In this document: piece after piece, positions 44,566-54,215 of the stretch
Layout of the letters: every line of letters begins with the position of its first letter
Position numbering within the stretch: the stretch's first letter is position 1
Assembly (NCBI RefSeq): GCF_010731795.1
Contig: NZ_AP022591.1
Location: forward strand, 2,232,001 to 2,296,000
DNA from: Mycolicibacterium celeriflavum
GTDB lineage: Bacteria; Actinomycetota; Actinomycetes; Mycobacteriales; Mycobacteriaceae
Direction: 5' to 3'
DNA length: 64,000 nucleotides
Translations under genes and position numbers: made by a program
Notes under the pieces: model-generated
Told to the model about the DNA's origin: nothing
Databases searched by the model: none
Seen by the model: only the letters and a program-made list of their open reading frames with translations

Positions 44566-47500
44566 GGCGGATCGGTCCAACCGATCTGGACGAGTTGCTC
44601 CCCGTCACCCCGGGTGATCAGCGTGCCTCGTCCCGGTGGCTGCGACGACGGGCGAACCGAGCCCAGCAGTATGCCGTCGTCGGGGCTCGCGCTCATCATC
44701 ACGCCCATGCATCCGAGCTCGCGCATCCGGGCGAGCATGGGATCGAACATCGCTCGCGCGGCGCCGCCGGATCGGCGGGCGACGATGACGTGTAGCCCAA
44801 GGTCTTCGGCATGCGGCAGGAGGTCGGCCAGCGGGGTCAACGGATTGCCGGTCGATGCGGCCACCAGGTCGTAGTCGTCGATGACGAGGAAGATCTCCGG
44901 GCCTGCCCACCACGACCTCTCCCGCAGCTGCTGCTGTGTCACGCTCTCCCCCGGCATGCGCGCCTCCAGCCGGGCGAGCAATTTCGGCAGTCTCGTGGCC
45001 AGCGCCGCCGGTGACGCGGCGTATCCGGATAGGTGCTCGGATTCGACGACGCCGAGCAGCGAACGCCGGAAATCGACGATCTCCAGCAGTGCCTCATCAG
45101 CGCCACAGGTGCGGACAATCTCGTGGCACAGCAGCCGCAACAGCGAGGTTTTGCCACAGCCGGCCTCTCCCAGCACGAGCAGATGAGGTTGTTCGGCGAA
45201 GTTGACCGTGATCGACCGTAATTCGCGTTCACCGATCCCGACCAGCACGCGGCCCGCCTGCTGTGCGACCGGAGCCGATTCGACGAGTTGAGAATGCGCC
45301 ACCAGTGTCGGCAGGAGTTCGATGCGCGGCGCGCGCTGCCCCGCCCATCGCTGCCGATGCCGGTCGACGGTCGCAGTGATCGCGTCGCGCAGACCGGCCA
45401 CCACGCACACGCCGTCCCAGCGAGGCAGCGCAATGACCATCTCCCGGCCGTCGGCGGTGATGCCTCGCCCGGGCGGCGAGTTGGTCAGTGTGCGTGCCCG
45501 CCGGCGATCCATCTCCGATTCAGCGGGGTCCCCGAGCCGCAATTCGATCCGGGTCGCGATCTGGTCTTTGAGCGCCGGGCGCAGTTCGGCCCATCGGGAG
45601 GCGGTGACGATCAGGTGCACGCCGAACGCGAGTCCCTGCGCGGCGATGGCGGTGATCGGCGCCTCCAGACCCTCGAACTGCTGGCGAAGGTGAGCCCACC
45701 CGTCGACAACGAGGAACACGTCGCCGTAGGGGTCGGCGGCCGCGGCCGGATCGCCTGCGGCGCGGCGCGCGCGGTAGTCGGTCATCGAATCGACTCCCAT
45801 CCGGCGGAACCGCTCCTCCCGCGACCGGATCAGCGATTCGACCAGAGCCACCGTGCGCCGACACAAGTCCGTTTCGGATCGACCCGACACCGACCCCACA
45901 TGCGGAAGTTTCCCCAGTCCGGCCAGTGCACCACCGCCGAAATCCAGGCAGTAGAAGCCGATCTCGGTGGGCCCGTGTACCTCAGCCAGCGCCAGCATCA
46001 GCGTCCGCACGGCCGTCGACTTGCCCGACTGGGACGCACCGACCACCGCGACGTTGCCCGCCGCCTCGGCCAACTGCGCGACCAGCACATCGTGGCGCTG
46101 TTGAAAAGGACTGTCCACCAGCCCGATCGGCGCACTGAGCCGGTACCGCTCATCGGGGTGCATGAGCAGGTCCAGTGACGGCGATGCGGCCAGCGGCGGC
46201 AACCACACGGGGTGTGCGGCAGGCCCCCGGTCGCCGACTCGGTCCAACACCACCTCCAAAAGCGTCGGTGCCGGGAGGCGATGCTCGGGCTCGGCATCGA
46301 GTGCGGTGACCGGTATGACGGGTGCTGCGGTGAACAGCATCGGTCCGGGCGCCTCCGCCCGGTGTTCGCGCCGCGGTTGTGGACATGGACCGGAGACGAA
46401 GGCGGTCTGGAACCGGATCAGTTCACCGGCAGCGGTTTTCAAGAAGGCCGCACCGGGTGTGCCGGGCAGGGAATGGGCATCGGCGACGCCCAGCACGGCA
46501 CGGGACTCACTGGCGGAGAAGGTCTTGAGGCAGATCCGGTACGACAGATGCGTATCCAGACCGCGCAGCCTGCCCTCGTCGAGCCGCTGACTCGCCAACA
46601 GCAGATGGATGCCCAGCGATCGGCCCAGCCTGCCGATCGCCCCGAACAGTTCGGCGAAGTCGGGATGGTGGCTGAGCAGTTCGGAGAACTCGTCGACGAC
46701 GATGAACAGCGCGGGCAAGGGCGGCAGCGGGGCGCCTCGTGAACGAGCCCGCGAGTACTCCGTCACGTTGACGAAATTGCCCGCCGTGCGCAGCAACTCC
46801 TGTCTGCGATGGACCTCCCCGGCAAGGGCATCGTTCATCCGGGCGACCAGATGAGCGGCGTCGGCAAGGTTCGTGATCACCGCGGCCACGTGCCGTGCCC
46901 GCTCCAACCCGAGAAACGTCGCGCCGCCCTTGAAATCGACCAACACGAGGTTGAGGGCGTCTGGCGAGTGACTGGTGATCATCCCGAGCACCAAAGTGCG
47001 CAACAACTCCGATTTCCCGGAACCGGTCGCGCCGACACACAGCCCGTGCGGGCCGATGCCGTTGCGGGCGGCCTCGTTGATGTCGATCCGCACCGGTGCC
47101 CCGTCGGTCGTGACGCCGATCGGTACCGGCCGGATCTCATCGGTTCGCAGCCAGTGCTTTTCGGTGTTGATCTGGTCGGGCCCCTCGACGTCGAACAGAT
47201 CGAGCCAGCCACGCGCCGCCGAGGTACGGTACGCATCGTCGGCGGGGACCACATCGAGTCGGGTAGCCGCCAGTCGCCGGGCACACATAAGCGCCTGCGC
47301 CCGTGTCAATGAGTCCGGCCGGCAGATCACCTCATGCCCATCGGCGGTGTTCAGCATCAGCCGGTCGGCGTCGACGCTCACCTGCAACACGGTTGACGGC
47401 GCCTCGGTCGAGGCGGCTCCGATTGCGAGGACGGTGACATTGCGAATCGAGGTCAGCGGTTCGGCGTCCGTTGCCGGTGCACCGTCGGCGATCACCACGA

Positions 47501-48314
47501 CGTGCCGGTCCCCTGCGCCCCCGTCGAGGTGCTGCAGATGTCGGTGGTGTGGCAGCCATTTGAGCCAATCCCAGTCGTCGCGCGTCGACGGGGCGGTGAC
47601 TGCGGTAAGCGTCACCAAATGCGGCCCGTGAAGCGCCGCGAGCTGACACACCATGGCCCGCGCCAGCCCTCGCGCATGCTGATCGTCGCCGCCGACCGCG
47701 ATGACGGTGTGTCGCCGCAGCGCCAGCGCGATCGGCACCCGCTCGACGACCGAATGCCTTCGGATCAGCGCGCGCAACGCGGCCACCGTCACGGGATCCC
47801 GCTCGTCGACGGCACCGAGGTCGGGCTCCAGCAGCGGCGTCGCGAGTTCCTGGTCGCCGAGGCCCACCCGGACACAGCAGAAGTCGTCATCGTCCGGTTT
47901 GCGCTCGGCAATCCGGTTGTGCGCCAATGTCCACAACGAGTCGGGTGCGGGATGGCGCCGGTGCTGTGATCGGTGCTGGTCGGCCGCGGCCGCCACGATG
48001 TCGTCGTCGAGACCGTCGAGGTAGCGCAGATAACTTCGCCGATTCCCGTCGATCTCGGTGGTTCGGCCGACGCCGCCGCGGGCACCGTAGGCCACCGTCC
48101 CGAGCACCGACATGATCATCATCACCGGAAAAAACATGGACATCGGGCTGCGGCTCGTACCGGCCCCCGACGTGAAGTAGACGGCCATCATGCCGACGGC
48201 CGCGACCAGCATGGCCACCGGTAACAAGCGCGCGACGGGATTGCTCGCCACCTCTTTCGGAAGCGCCGGTGGCGGTTTCACCACGACGCCGCGCGGCGCA
48301 CGGTAAGGCTCCAT
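44562..48314 (-). CDS. eccC4: ESX-4 type VII secretion ATPase EccC4
   Basis: A 1250-residue protein with two N-terminal membrane helices (about residues 30-80), a DUF-type stalk domain and three FtsK/SpoIIIE ATPase domains. Walker A motifs are GATGSGKSE (about residue 427), GASQSGKST (about 757) and GEAGCGKTS (about 1047). Domain 1 has the Walker B LVLVDFKGGATF. It is the motor of ESX-4. Unlike EccC of ESX-1, it is one chain. It is the first gene of the leftward half of the locus; the divergent eccD4 starts 118 bases away, so a shared promoter region lies at 48315-48432. Confidence 0.96.
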   Translation of the reverse strand: MEPYRAPRGVVVKPPPALPKEVASNPVARLLPVAMLVAAVGMMAVYFTSGAGTSRSPMSMFFPVMMIMSVLGTVAYGARGGVGRTTEIDGNRRSYLRYLDGLDDDIVAAAADQHRSQHRRHPAPDSLWTLAHNRIAERKPDDDDFCCVRVGLGDQELATPLLEPDLGAVDERDPVTVAALRALIRRHSVVERVPIALALRRHTVIAVGGDDQHARGLARAMVCQLAALHGPHLVTLTAVTAPSTRDDWDWLKWLPHHRHLQHLDGGAGDRHVVVIADGAPATDAEPLTSIRNVTVLAIGAASTEAPSTVLQVSVDADRLMLNTADGHEVICRPDSLTRAQALMCARRLAATRLDVVPADDAYRTSAARGWLDLFDVEGPDQINTEKHWLRTDEIRPVPIGVTTDGAPVRIDINEAARNGIGPHGLCVGATGSGKSELLRTLVLGMITSHSPDALNLVLVDFKGGATFLGLERARHVAAVITNLADAAHLVARMNDALAGEVHRRQELLRTAGNFVNVTEYSRARSRGAPLPPLPALFIVVDEFSELLSHHPDFAELFGAIGRLGRSLGIHLLLASQRLDEGRLRGLDTHLSYRICLKTFSASESRAVLGVADAHSLPGTPGAAFLKTAAGELIRFQTAFVSGPCPQPRREHRAEAPGPMLFTAAPVIPVTALDAEPEHRLPAPTLLEVVLDRVGDRGPAAHPVWLPPLAASPSLDLLMHPDERYRLSAPIGLVDSPFQQRHDVLVAQLAEAAGNVAVVGASQSGKSTAVRTLMLALAEVHGPTEIGFYCLDFGGGALAGLGKLPHVGSVSGRSETDLCRRTVALVESLIRSREERFRRMGVDSMTDYRARRAAGDPAAAADPYGDVFLVVDGWAHLRQQFEGLEAPITAIAAQGLAFGVHLIVTASRWAELRPALKDQIATRIELRLGDPAESEMDRRRARTLTNSPPGRGITADGREMVIALPRWDGVCVVAGLRDAITATVDRHRQRWAGQRAPRIELLPTLVAHSQLVESAPVAQQAGRVLVGIGERELRSITVNFAEQPHLLVLGEAGCGKTSLLRLLCHEIVRTCGADEALLEIVDFRRSLLGVVESEHLSGYAASPAALATRLPKLLARLEARMPGESVTQQQLRERSWWAGPEIFLVIDDYDLVAASTGNPLTPLADLLPHAEDLGLHVIVARRSGGAARAMFDPMLARMRELGCMGVMMSASPDDGILLGSVRPSSQPPGRGTLITRGDGEQLVQIGWTDPP

Positions 48315-48432
48315 CGATGTAGTGACGCGCCACGCGCCGGTTCGGTTCCATCCCCAGCAAAGAAAACTGCTGCGCGAGCGACCTCGCCCGCTGCGTTACG
48401 GTGAGCGCACCGGCGTCATTCGGGGGGATGCG

Positions 48433-49782
48433 ATGCCTGATTCACTGTGCCGAGTCGCCGTTCATGTCGGCACCGGAAACGACACGCAGACAATAGATCT
48501 CGCGTTGCCCGACAGTGCTGTTCTCGGCGACATGCTGCCGTCGATCGTCGAGCTCGTCCATCCGGATCACCGAGGAGCGCGGACGGGCAGGCGTTGGCGG
48601 CTTCGCCGGATCGATGGACGGCCGCTCGACGAGTCGCTGACAATGCGGGACAACCAGGTTCGCGACGGCGAGCTGCTGTGGCTCACCACCGACGACGTCC
48701 CGGCCCCCGTCTTGCTCGACCGCGACTCGAGTCGCACGGTCGCCGGGCTCGGGCCCTCGCGCACAGCCGTACCCACTCAACTGTGTGTCGGTGGAGCCCT
48801 CGCCGCCGCATGCATCGGGGCCGCCGCCATCATCTGGTCGGCCCGCTCCACCGAGGACGCGGCACCGTTCGTCACCGCCGCCGGCTTGACTGCCGCAGCG
48901 GCCCTGGCTGCGCAACTGGCTCGGCGGGCACACGCTGAGCCGTCGCTCTTCACCGCTTTCAGTGCAATTGCGGTGATACTCGCCGCTGTTACCGGCGTAG
49001 TGGTCGTCCCCGCCGGTCCGCCTGCCGCGCACCTGCTACTCGCATCCGCCGCCGCACTGTCGGTGGCGGTGCTGCAACTGCGGTTCGCCAGCCACGGTCA
49101 TACCGCGCTGACCGTCCTCGCCACCACGGCGCTGCTGTGCACCGCGGCCTCGGCGACCGCAATCGCGTGCAATCTGGCCGCCGCCACCTCGGGCGCATTG
49201 CTCGCGACGCTGGCGCTCGCGGCGCTGAGTTCGGCTCCGCGGTTGGTGATCATGGTCACCCGCATCGGCCCCGGACCACCGGACGCCGACGACACCGATC
49301 CCCTGACCAGCGTTGGGCAGAGCCGCGCGACGCTCGCCCACGACACGCTGACCGGCATCGTGATCGGCACATCGCTGGCCGCGGCGATGGGTACCGTGCT
49401 GGTCGGCTGCGTCGGCGATGAGCGTCGTTTCCCGGTCCCCGCAACGGTGTTCACCATTGTCGTCGGGGTGACGCTACTGCTGCGCACCCGTATCCACATC
49501 GGAGTCGGCAGGCGCTGCGCATTGGCGGTATGCGGGTTCGCCGGCGTGGCCACCGGTTTCGCGCTCACGGCGATCGCGGTACCGCACCATGCGCACTGGC
49601 TCGGTGCGCTGGCCGCTGTCGCGGGCACGAGTGCCCTAATGCCCCTTGTCGGTATCACGCCGAGCCTCACCGCGCGCCGCGCCGCCGAAATTGTCGAATA
49701 TGTGGCGTTGGCGGCAGTGATACCGCTGGCCTGCTGGATCGCTGGCGTTTTCGATCTCGTCCGCAACTTGGCACTGACGTGA
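48433..49782 (+). CDS. eccD4: ESX-4 membrane channel protein EccD4
   Basis: A 449-residue protein. The first about 90 residues are the ubiquitin-like domain (CRVAVHVGTGNDTQTIDLAL, LRRIDGRPLDESLTMRDNQV). The rest has eleven predicted membrane helices, such as CVGGALAAACIGAAAII and VALAAVIPLACWIAGVF. ATG 48433 has a GGGGGGA ribosome site. The gene overlaps mycP4 as GTGA. EccD forms the membrane vestibule of the ESX channel. Confidence 0.94.
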   Translation: MPDSLCRVAVHVGTGNDTQTIDLALPDSAVLGDMLPSIVELVHPDHRGARTGRRWRLRRIDGRPLDESLTMRDNQVRDGELLWLTTDDVPAPVLLDRDSSRTVAGLGPSRTAVPTQLCVGGALAAACIGAAAIIWSARSTEDAAPFVTAAGLTAAAALAAQLARRAHAEPSLFTAFSAIAVILAAVTGVVVVPAGPPAAHLLLASAAALSVAVLQLRFASHGHTALTVLATTALLCTAASATAIACNLAAATSGALLATLALAALSSAPRLVIMVTRIGPGPPDADDTDPLTSVGQSRATLAHDTLTGIVIGTSLAAAMGTVLVGCVGDERRFPVPATVFTIVVGVTLLLRTRIHIGVGRRCALAVCGFAGVATGFALTAIAVPHHAHWLGALAAVAGTSALMPLVGITPSLTARRAAEIVEYVALAAVIPLACWIAGVFDLVRNLALT

Positions 49783-51143
49783 GGCGGGAAGGCACGCGCA
49801 TACCGCGCATCGTCCTCACCGCGGCATTCGTCTTCGCGCCCTGGTCGTGCACTTTCCAGGCGGCGGCGATTACGCCGCCGACCGTTGACGATTCGATGCT
49901 CCCGGCCCCCCAATCTCCCGTACCGCCGCGGCGCACCGAGCAGACGGAACAATGTGTGACCTCTCGCGGCGTTTCGGTCGAGAACGACGTCGCTAACCAG
50001 CTCGACGACCTGGATATGCAGTCGGTGTGGCGACTCTCCCGCGGGGCGGGCCAGACCGTCGCGGTGATCGACACCGGGGTGTCCCGCCACCGCCTGCTGC
50101 CTCATCTCGTTCCCGGCGGCGATTACGTGTCCAGCGGCGACGGCACCGAGGACTGCGACGGTCACGGCACGATCGTCGCGGGCATCATCGGCGCCGCTCC
50201 GGATCGGGACACGGCCAACGCCTTCAGCGGTATCGCACCGGACGCCACGATCATCGGTATCCGCCAGTCCAGCAACAAGTTCAAGGCCGCTGACGAGGCG
50301 GCCGGATCCGGTTTCGGCAACGTCGACACCCTCGCCGGGGCGGTTCGCAGCGCTGCAGACATGGGTGCGACCGTCATCAACGTCTCCACGATTGCTTGCG
50401 TGGCGGCCGATACGAAACTCGATGACCGGGCGCTGGGCGCCGCACTCGCGTATGCAGTCGAGGTGAAGAACGTCGTCGTGGTGGCCGCCGCGGGCAACGT
50501 CGGTGCGCCCGGACAATGTCCGCACCAGAATCCCGTCCGGCCGGGCCGGCCCGACTGGAGCGACGTCAAAGCGGTGGTGAGCCCCGCGTGGTACGACGAC
50601 TACGTTCTCACGGTCGGATCGATCGGGTCGAACGGACGGCCCTCCGAGTTCAGCCTCGCGGGACCGTGGGTCGACGTCGCCGCCCCTGGCGAGCAGGTGG
50701 TGTCGCTCGATCGCGATGGCGAGGGCCTGGTCGCAGCGGTGCCGACGCCCACCGGCGAGCAGCCGCTCGCTGGAACCAGTTACGCCGCACCCGTGGTTGC
50801 GGGCGTGGTCGCGATTCTGCGCTCGCGTTCGCCGGAGTTGACGGCCCGACAGGTGATGCGGCGCATCGAGGAAACGGCGCGCCACCCCGCCGCCGGATGG
50901 GATCCCGTCGTCGGCCACGGGGTCGTCGACGTGTTGGCCGCCGTGACGGGCGGGTCGCCGCCCACCGCAGACCGGAACCGACCGACCATCGTCTCGGTTC
51001 CGGCGCCCGCGGTGCACGACCGCCGATCCGCCGACATCGCGGTCCGCGGCGCCGCGATCTGCCTGGGACTTGTCGTCGCAGTGATCGCAACGACGTTGTC
51101 GGGTAGGCGGTTACGGAGCTTTCAAGCTGTCCCGCGCGACTGA
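49779..51143 (+). CDS. mycP4: ESX-4 mycosin (subtilisin-like serine protease) MycP4
   Basis: A 454-residue membrane-anchored protease. It has a signal peptide (IVLTAAFVFAPWSCTF), the triad Asp in VAVIDTGVSRH, His in CDGHGTIVAGI and Ser in LAGTSYAAPVVAG, and a C-terminal membrane helix (AAICLGLVVAVIATTL). Mycosins stabilise the ESX complex and process substrates. GTG 49779 overlaps the eccD4 stop as GTGA. Its 3' end overlaps the 3' end of the converging eccB4 gene by 33 bases. Confidence 0.95.
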   Translation: MRREGTRIPRIVLTAAFVFAPWSCTFQAAAITPPTVDDSMLPAPQSPVPPRRTEQTEQCVTSRGVSVENDVANQLDDLDMQSVWRLSRGAGQTVAVIDTGVSRHRLLPHLVPGGDYVSSGDGTEDCDGHGTIVAGIIGAAPDRDTANAFSGIAPDATIIGIRQSSNKFKAADEAAGSGFGNVDTLAGAVRSAADMGATVINVSTIACVAADTKLDDRALGAALAYAVEVKNVVVVAAAGNVGAPGQCPHQNPVRPGRPDWSDVKAVVSPAWYDDYVLTVGSIGSNGRPSEFSLAGPWVDVAAPGEQVVSLDRDGEGLVAAVPTPTGEQPLAGTSYAAPVVAGVVAILRSRSPELTARQVMRRIEETARHPAAGWDPVVGHGVVDVLAAVTGGSPPTADRNRPTIVSVPAPAVHDRRSADIAVRGAAICLGLVVAVIATTLSGRRLRSFQAVPRD

Positions 51144-52502
51144 GGCGGCCGCAACACTGAGCTCAGGTCCTCGTGGCAGTCGTGCCAGCAGCGGCCACGG
51201 TGCAGGCACCGGCTCGCCGCTCAGGCCCAGCCGCTTGGCTGTCTCCTCGTCGCGGATGCCGAACACCACCCCTGCGTCGTCGACCAGGTACAGGGTTCCG
51301 TTCCGCGCCCCGTCGCCACTCACGCCGACCGCTCGCACGTAGGCGCTGCGCCCCGCGCCCATCGAGAAACCGTCGATTCCGGCGCCTGCGCCGTCGGCCT
51401 GTGCCAGCTGCACCGGAGCTGCTGCGCCTCCCAAGGGAAGTGAACCGACGGTGACGGTCGCGGTAGCAACGGACTTCGAGCCGGCCGACCACCGCCACTG
51501 CCCGCACAACACCGGGTCGTCCGCCGTACCCGCGCGTTGGGGAAACCCCCCGATGGGCAGGTCGTCGACTACCGGCACAGCGCCGATGGCACCAGGTTCG
51601 ACGGTAACGATCTCGGGCGCACCCTGCGCCTGACTGAACCTGATGAGATCGGCCGCCACGGAGCCGATTCGCTGCACTCCCGCCGTGAGTACCACATAGA
51701 GTTCCTCCGAATCGGCGCGTGACACCCGCACCACGGTGCCGACCCGCAACCCGTGCAAGGATGCCGGCCCGGCCGAACCGGCATTGCGAATGTGTGGTGC
51801 GGCGATCTGCGGGACCTCGGGCAGGGCGTCCAGAAGCGTGCGTGAGACCGGGCGGGGCGCAATGCCGTCGAGCCGCAGCGCGCGAATCACGACGGGGTTG
51901 CGCAGGTCCACTTTCGCGCGGCGCCCGTCGAACAGCAGATAGGTAGCCGCGGCGCCTTCGCCTACGGCACTGACGAGTACGGTCCGTCGCGCGGTGGGTG
52001 GCTCGTCGACCGGTCCCGCCAGCACCGTGGTCGTCGACGATCCGTGGTCGCAGATGAGCCAACCGGATTCGTCGACAGTCAGTGGTGTGGCAATCGTGTC
52101 CGGTGCGCCCGGGATGCCGAGCATCGCGCCGCGCGGTGCGGTGTCGACGGCCGACGCGCTGACCAGCCGGGGCTTGTCCGACGAGCCGGTGATCAGCCGC
52201 GCCGATGCCAGATTCAGCACCGGATGCAGCGTGGGGCCGACCCGCACGTACAAGGCGCCGGTGTCGCGGACCATGACGATGGAGGCGTCGCCGAGCGCTG
52301 CTGGTGGCGCAACGAACGCCAGAACGGCGCAGGCCCCGATCGCGATGACCGCCAGCACGCCGCCGACGGCCAGGGAGAGCGCCTGCGCGCGCATCGGATC
52401 GTCGAACATCCGGACATCACCGCGCACGAGGGCGTGTTCCATGCGCCGCAGTAGAAACCGGTGTCCGCTGATCTGCAGTTTTGCGGTCGATCGCCCCGTC
52501 AT
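51111..52502 (-). CDS. eccB4: ESX-4 membrane protein EccB4
   Basis: A 463-residue protein with a short cytosolic N-terminus (KLQISGHRFLLRRMEHALV, typical of EccB), one membrane helix (ALSLAVGGVLAVIAIGACAVLAFV, about residues 42-66) and a large periplasmic domain with four R-repeats. Cys in WLICDHG and VLCGQWRW may form a disulfide. EccB is part of the periplasmic side of ESX complexes. ATG 52500-52502 is used; GTG just before is an alternative. It is read against mycP4, and their ends overlap. Confidence 0.94.
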   Translation of the reverse strand: MTGRSTAKLQISGHRFLLRRMEHALVRGDVRMFDDPMRAQALSLAVGGVLAVIAIGACAVLAFVAPPAALGDASIVMVRDTGALYVRVGPTLHPVLNLASARLITGSSDKPRLVSASAVDTAPRGAMLGIPGAPDTIATPLTVDESGWLICDHGSSTTTVLAGPVDEPPTARRTVLVSAVGEGAAATYLLFDGRRAKVDLRNPVVIRALRLDGIAPRPVSRTLLDALPEVPQIAAPHIRNAGSAGPASLHGLRVGTVVRVSRADSEELYVVLTAGVQRIGSVAADLIRFSQAQGAPEIVTVEPGAIGAVPVVDDLPIGGFPQRAGTADDPVLCGQWRWSAGSKSVATATVTVGSLPLGGAAAPVQLAQADGAGAGIDGFSMGAGRSAYVRAVGVSGDGARNGTLYLVDDAGVVFGIRDEETAKRLGLSGEPVPAPWPLLARLPRGPELSVAAASVARDSLKAP

Positions 52503-52654
52503 CACTCCCCCGCGGCCAGCCTAAGGCCTGCTGGAAGGGTCGCGGGTCACCGTTTCACCGACCGCCGAGGCCGTGGCCGGATGGCCCGCTCGAGGAGACG
52601 CCCGCACGGGCGAACTGTTAGCCAGCGGACCCCTCGGTATGTGAGTATGTCGGC

Positions 52655-53401
52655 GTGACTTTGCTGCGTGAGACGGCCCGACTGGCGGCCGCCGTGGCCG
52701 CCGTCGTCGCGCTCATCGGCGGCGTGGCCCCCCTGTCTGCGGCCCAGCCCGGCCCCCCGCCGGGACCGGGCGGCCCCGGATATGGCTCCGGCCCCGGGCC
52801 CGGGTCGGCGGCAACGCCCGGATACGGTTCCTCGGACTCTTCGTGCGCCGACGTCGAGGTGATCTTCGCCCGCGGCACCGACGACACACCAGGCCTCGGG
52901 ACACCCGGGTCCGCGTTCGTCAACGCACTGCGCAGTCTCACCCCGGGACGGACCATCAGCAGCTACGCGGTCGACTATCCCGCCTCGTACGACTTCCTGG
53001 CCGCCGCCGACGGCGCCACCGACGCCACGAACCGCATCGCGATGATGTCGCAGCAGTGCCCGTCGACCCGCCTGGTGCTCGGTGGCTACTCGCAGGGGGC
53101 CGCGGTCATCGACATGCTGGCCGGCGTGCCGCCGCTCGGCAACAAGATCGGCTCGGTGGGTTCGGCTCCTCCCCTGCCCGGCAGCCTGCTGCCCAACATC
53201 GCCGCCGTCGCGGTGTTCGGAAACCCGGCAACGAAGTTCAGCAACCCCATCACCAGTTCGGTGTTTGCGGGCAGGGCGATCGATCTCTGTAAGGACGGCG
53301 ATCCCATCTGCTCACGCGGACGCAACCCGTTCGCGCATAACGACTACGTGAGTTCCGGAATGGTTCAGCAGGCGGCGAGTTTCGTCGCCGGTCACCTCTG
53401 A
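52655..53401 (+). CDS. cut3: Cutinase-family esterase Cut3-like
   Basis: A 248-residue secreted alpha/beta hydrolase. A signal peptide (ETARLAAAVAAVVALIGGVA) is followed by a Gly/Pro-rich linker of about 35 residues (QPGPPPGPGGPGYGSGPGPG) and the cutinase domain. The nucleophile is Ser in VLGGYSQGAAV, the acid is Asp in CKDGDPICSRG and the His is in NPFAHNDYV; four Cys give two disulfides. It probably hydrolyses lipid esters at the cell surface. It stands at the place of Rv3451, next to ESX-4, with a second cutinase 64 bases downstream. Confidence 0.9.
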   Translation: MTLLRETARLAAAVAAVVALIGGVAPLSAAQPGPPPGPGGPGYGSGPGPGSAATPGYGSSDSSCADVEVIFARGTDDTPGLGTPGSAFVNALRSLTPGRTISSYAVDYPASYDFLAAADGATDATNRIAMMSQQCPSTRLVLGGYSQGAAVIDMLAGVPPLGNKIGSVGSAPPLPGSLLPNIAAVAVFGNPATKFSNPITSSVFAGRAIDLCKDGDPICSRGRNPFAHNDYVSSGMVQQAASFVAGHL

Positions 53402-53465
53402 CTTGGCCGATGGCTTAGCAAATCTGTCTACCTGCGCGTCGATTAGTTCCGTTAAGATCGGCGGG

Positions 53466-54161
53466 GTGCAAAGTGATCTTGTTCGCCGTTGGGGCCGTCG
53501 GGGGACGCTGCTCGTAGGTGCAGTCGTTCTCGCCGCGGCCGGAATCCTCGCGCCCGCCATCACCGGCCAGCGGGAGGCCGTGCCGCTGGCCGCGGCCCAG
53601 TCGTGCCCGGACGCCGAGCTCATCTTCGCGCGCGGCCGTACCGAAGCGCCCGGCGCGGGGGTGATCGGTAGGGCGCTCATCAGCGCCCTGCGCAACAAGA
53701 CCGACAAGAACGTCAACCTCTACTCCGTCACTTACCCCGCCGATTACGAGATCGACATCGGCGCGAACGACATGAGCTCGCGCATCCAGGACATGGCCGG
53801 CCGTTGCCCCGACACCCGGCTGGTGCTGGGCGGCTATTCGCTGGGCGCTGCGGTCACCGACGTCGTGCTTGCCGCGCCTATTGCGGCGTTCGGCTTCGAC
53901 AAGCCGCTGCCGCCGGGCTTGGACCGGCATATCGCCGCGATCGCGCTGTTCGGCAACGGAGCCGCGTGGGTGGGTCCGATCACCAACTTCAGCCCGCTCT
54001 ACCGGGAGCGCACCATTGAGCTCTGCCACGGTGCGGACCCGATCTGCAACCCCGCCGAGCCCAAGACGTGGGAAGGCAACTGGCCCGACCACGCGGCGAG
54101 GGCCTACATCAACGCGGGCATGGTCAACCAGGCCGCGGACTTCATCGCCGGCCGCATCTGA
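53466..54161 (+). CDS. cut4: Cutinase-family esterase Cut4-like
   Basis: A 231-residue cutinase. The N-terminal GTLLVGAVVLAAAGILAPA is a signal or anchor. The domain runs from CPDAELIFARGRTE; the nucleophile is in GGYSLGAAV (SLG in place of the commoner SQG), the acid in CHGADPIC and the His in WPDHAARAY. GTG 53466 is the best start although several in-frame codons lie upstream. It follows cut3 and is about 40% similar to it by eye, suggesting an old tandem duplication. It ends at the shared hairpin with truA. Confidence 0.88.
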   Translation: MQSDLVRRWGRRGTLLVGAVVLAAAGILAPAITGQREAVPLAAAQSCPDAELIFARGRTEAPGAGVIGRALISALRNKTDKNVNLYSVTYPADYEIDIGANDMSSRIQDMAGRCPDTRLVLGGYSLGAAVTDVVLAAPIAAFGFDKPLPPGLDRHIAAIALFGNGAAWVGPITNFSPLYRERTIELCHGADPICNPAEPKTWEGNWPDHAARAYINAGMVNQAADFIAGRI

Positions 54162-54166
54162 CGGGC

Positions 54167-54215
54167 GATTTCGGTGCCCAAACAGTCGCTGAGCGATTGT
54201 TTGCGCACCGAAATC
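54167..54215. terminator. Bidirectional hairpin between cut4 and truA
   Basis: GATTTCGGTGC, one mismatch, CAAACA pairs with TGTTTG, one mismatch, GCACCGAAATC across a 13-base loop, making a stem of 17 pairs. It sits exactly between the cut4 stop and the truA stop (which it overlaps), where one hairpin can end both converging transcripts. Confidence 0.7.
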
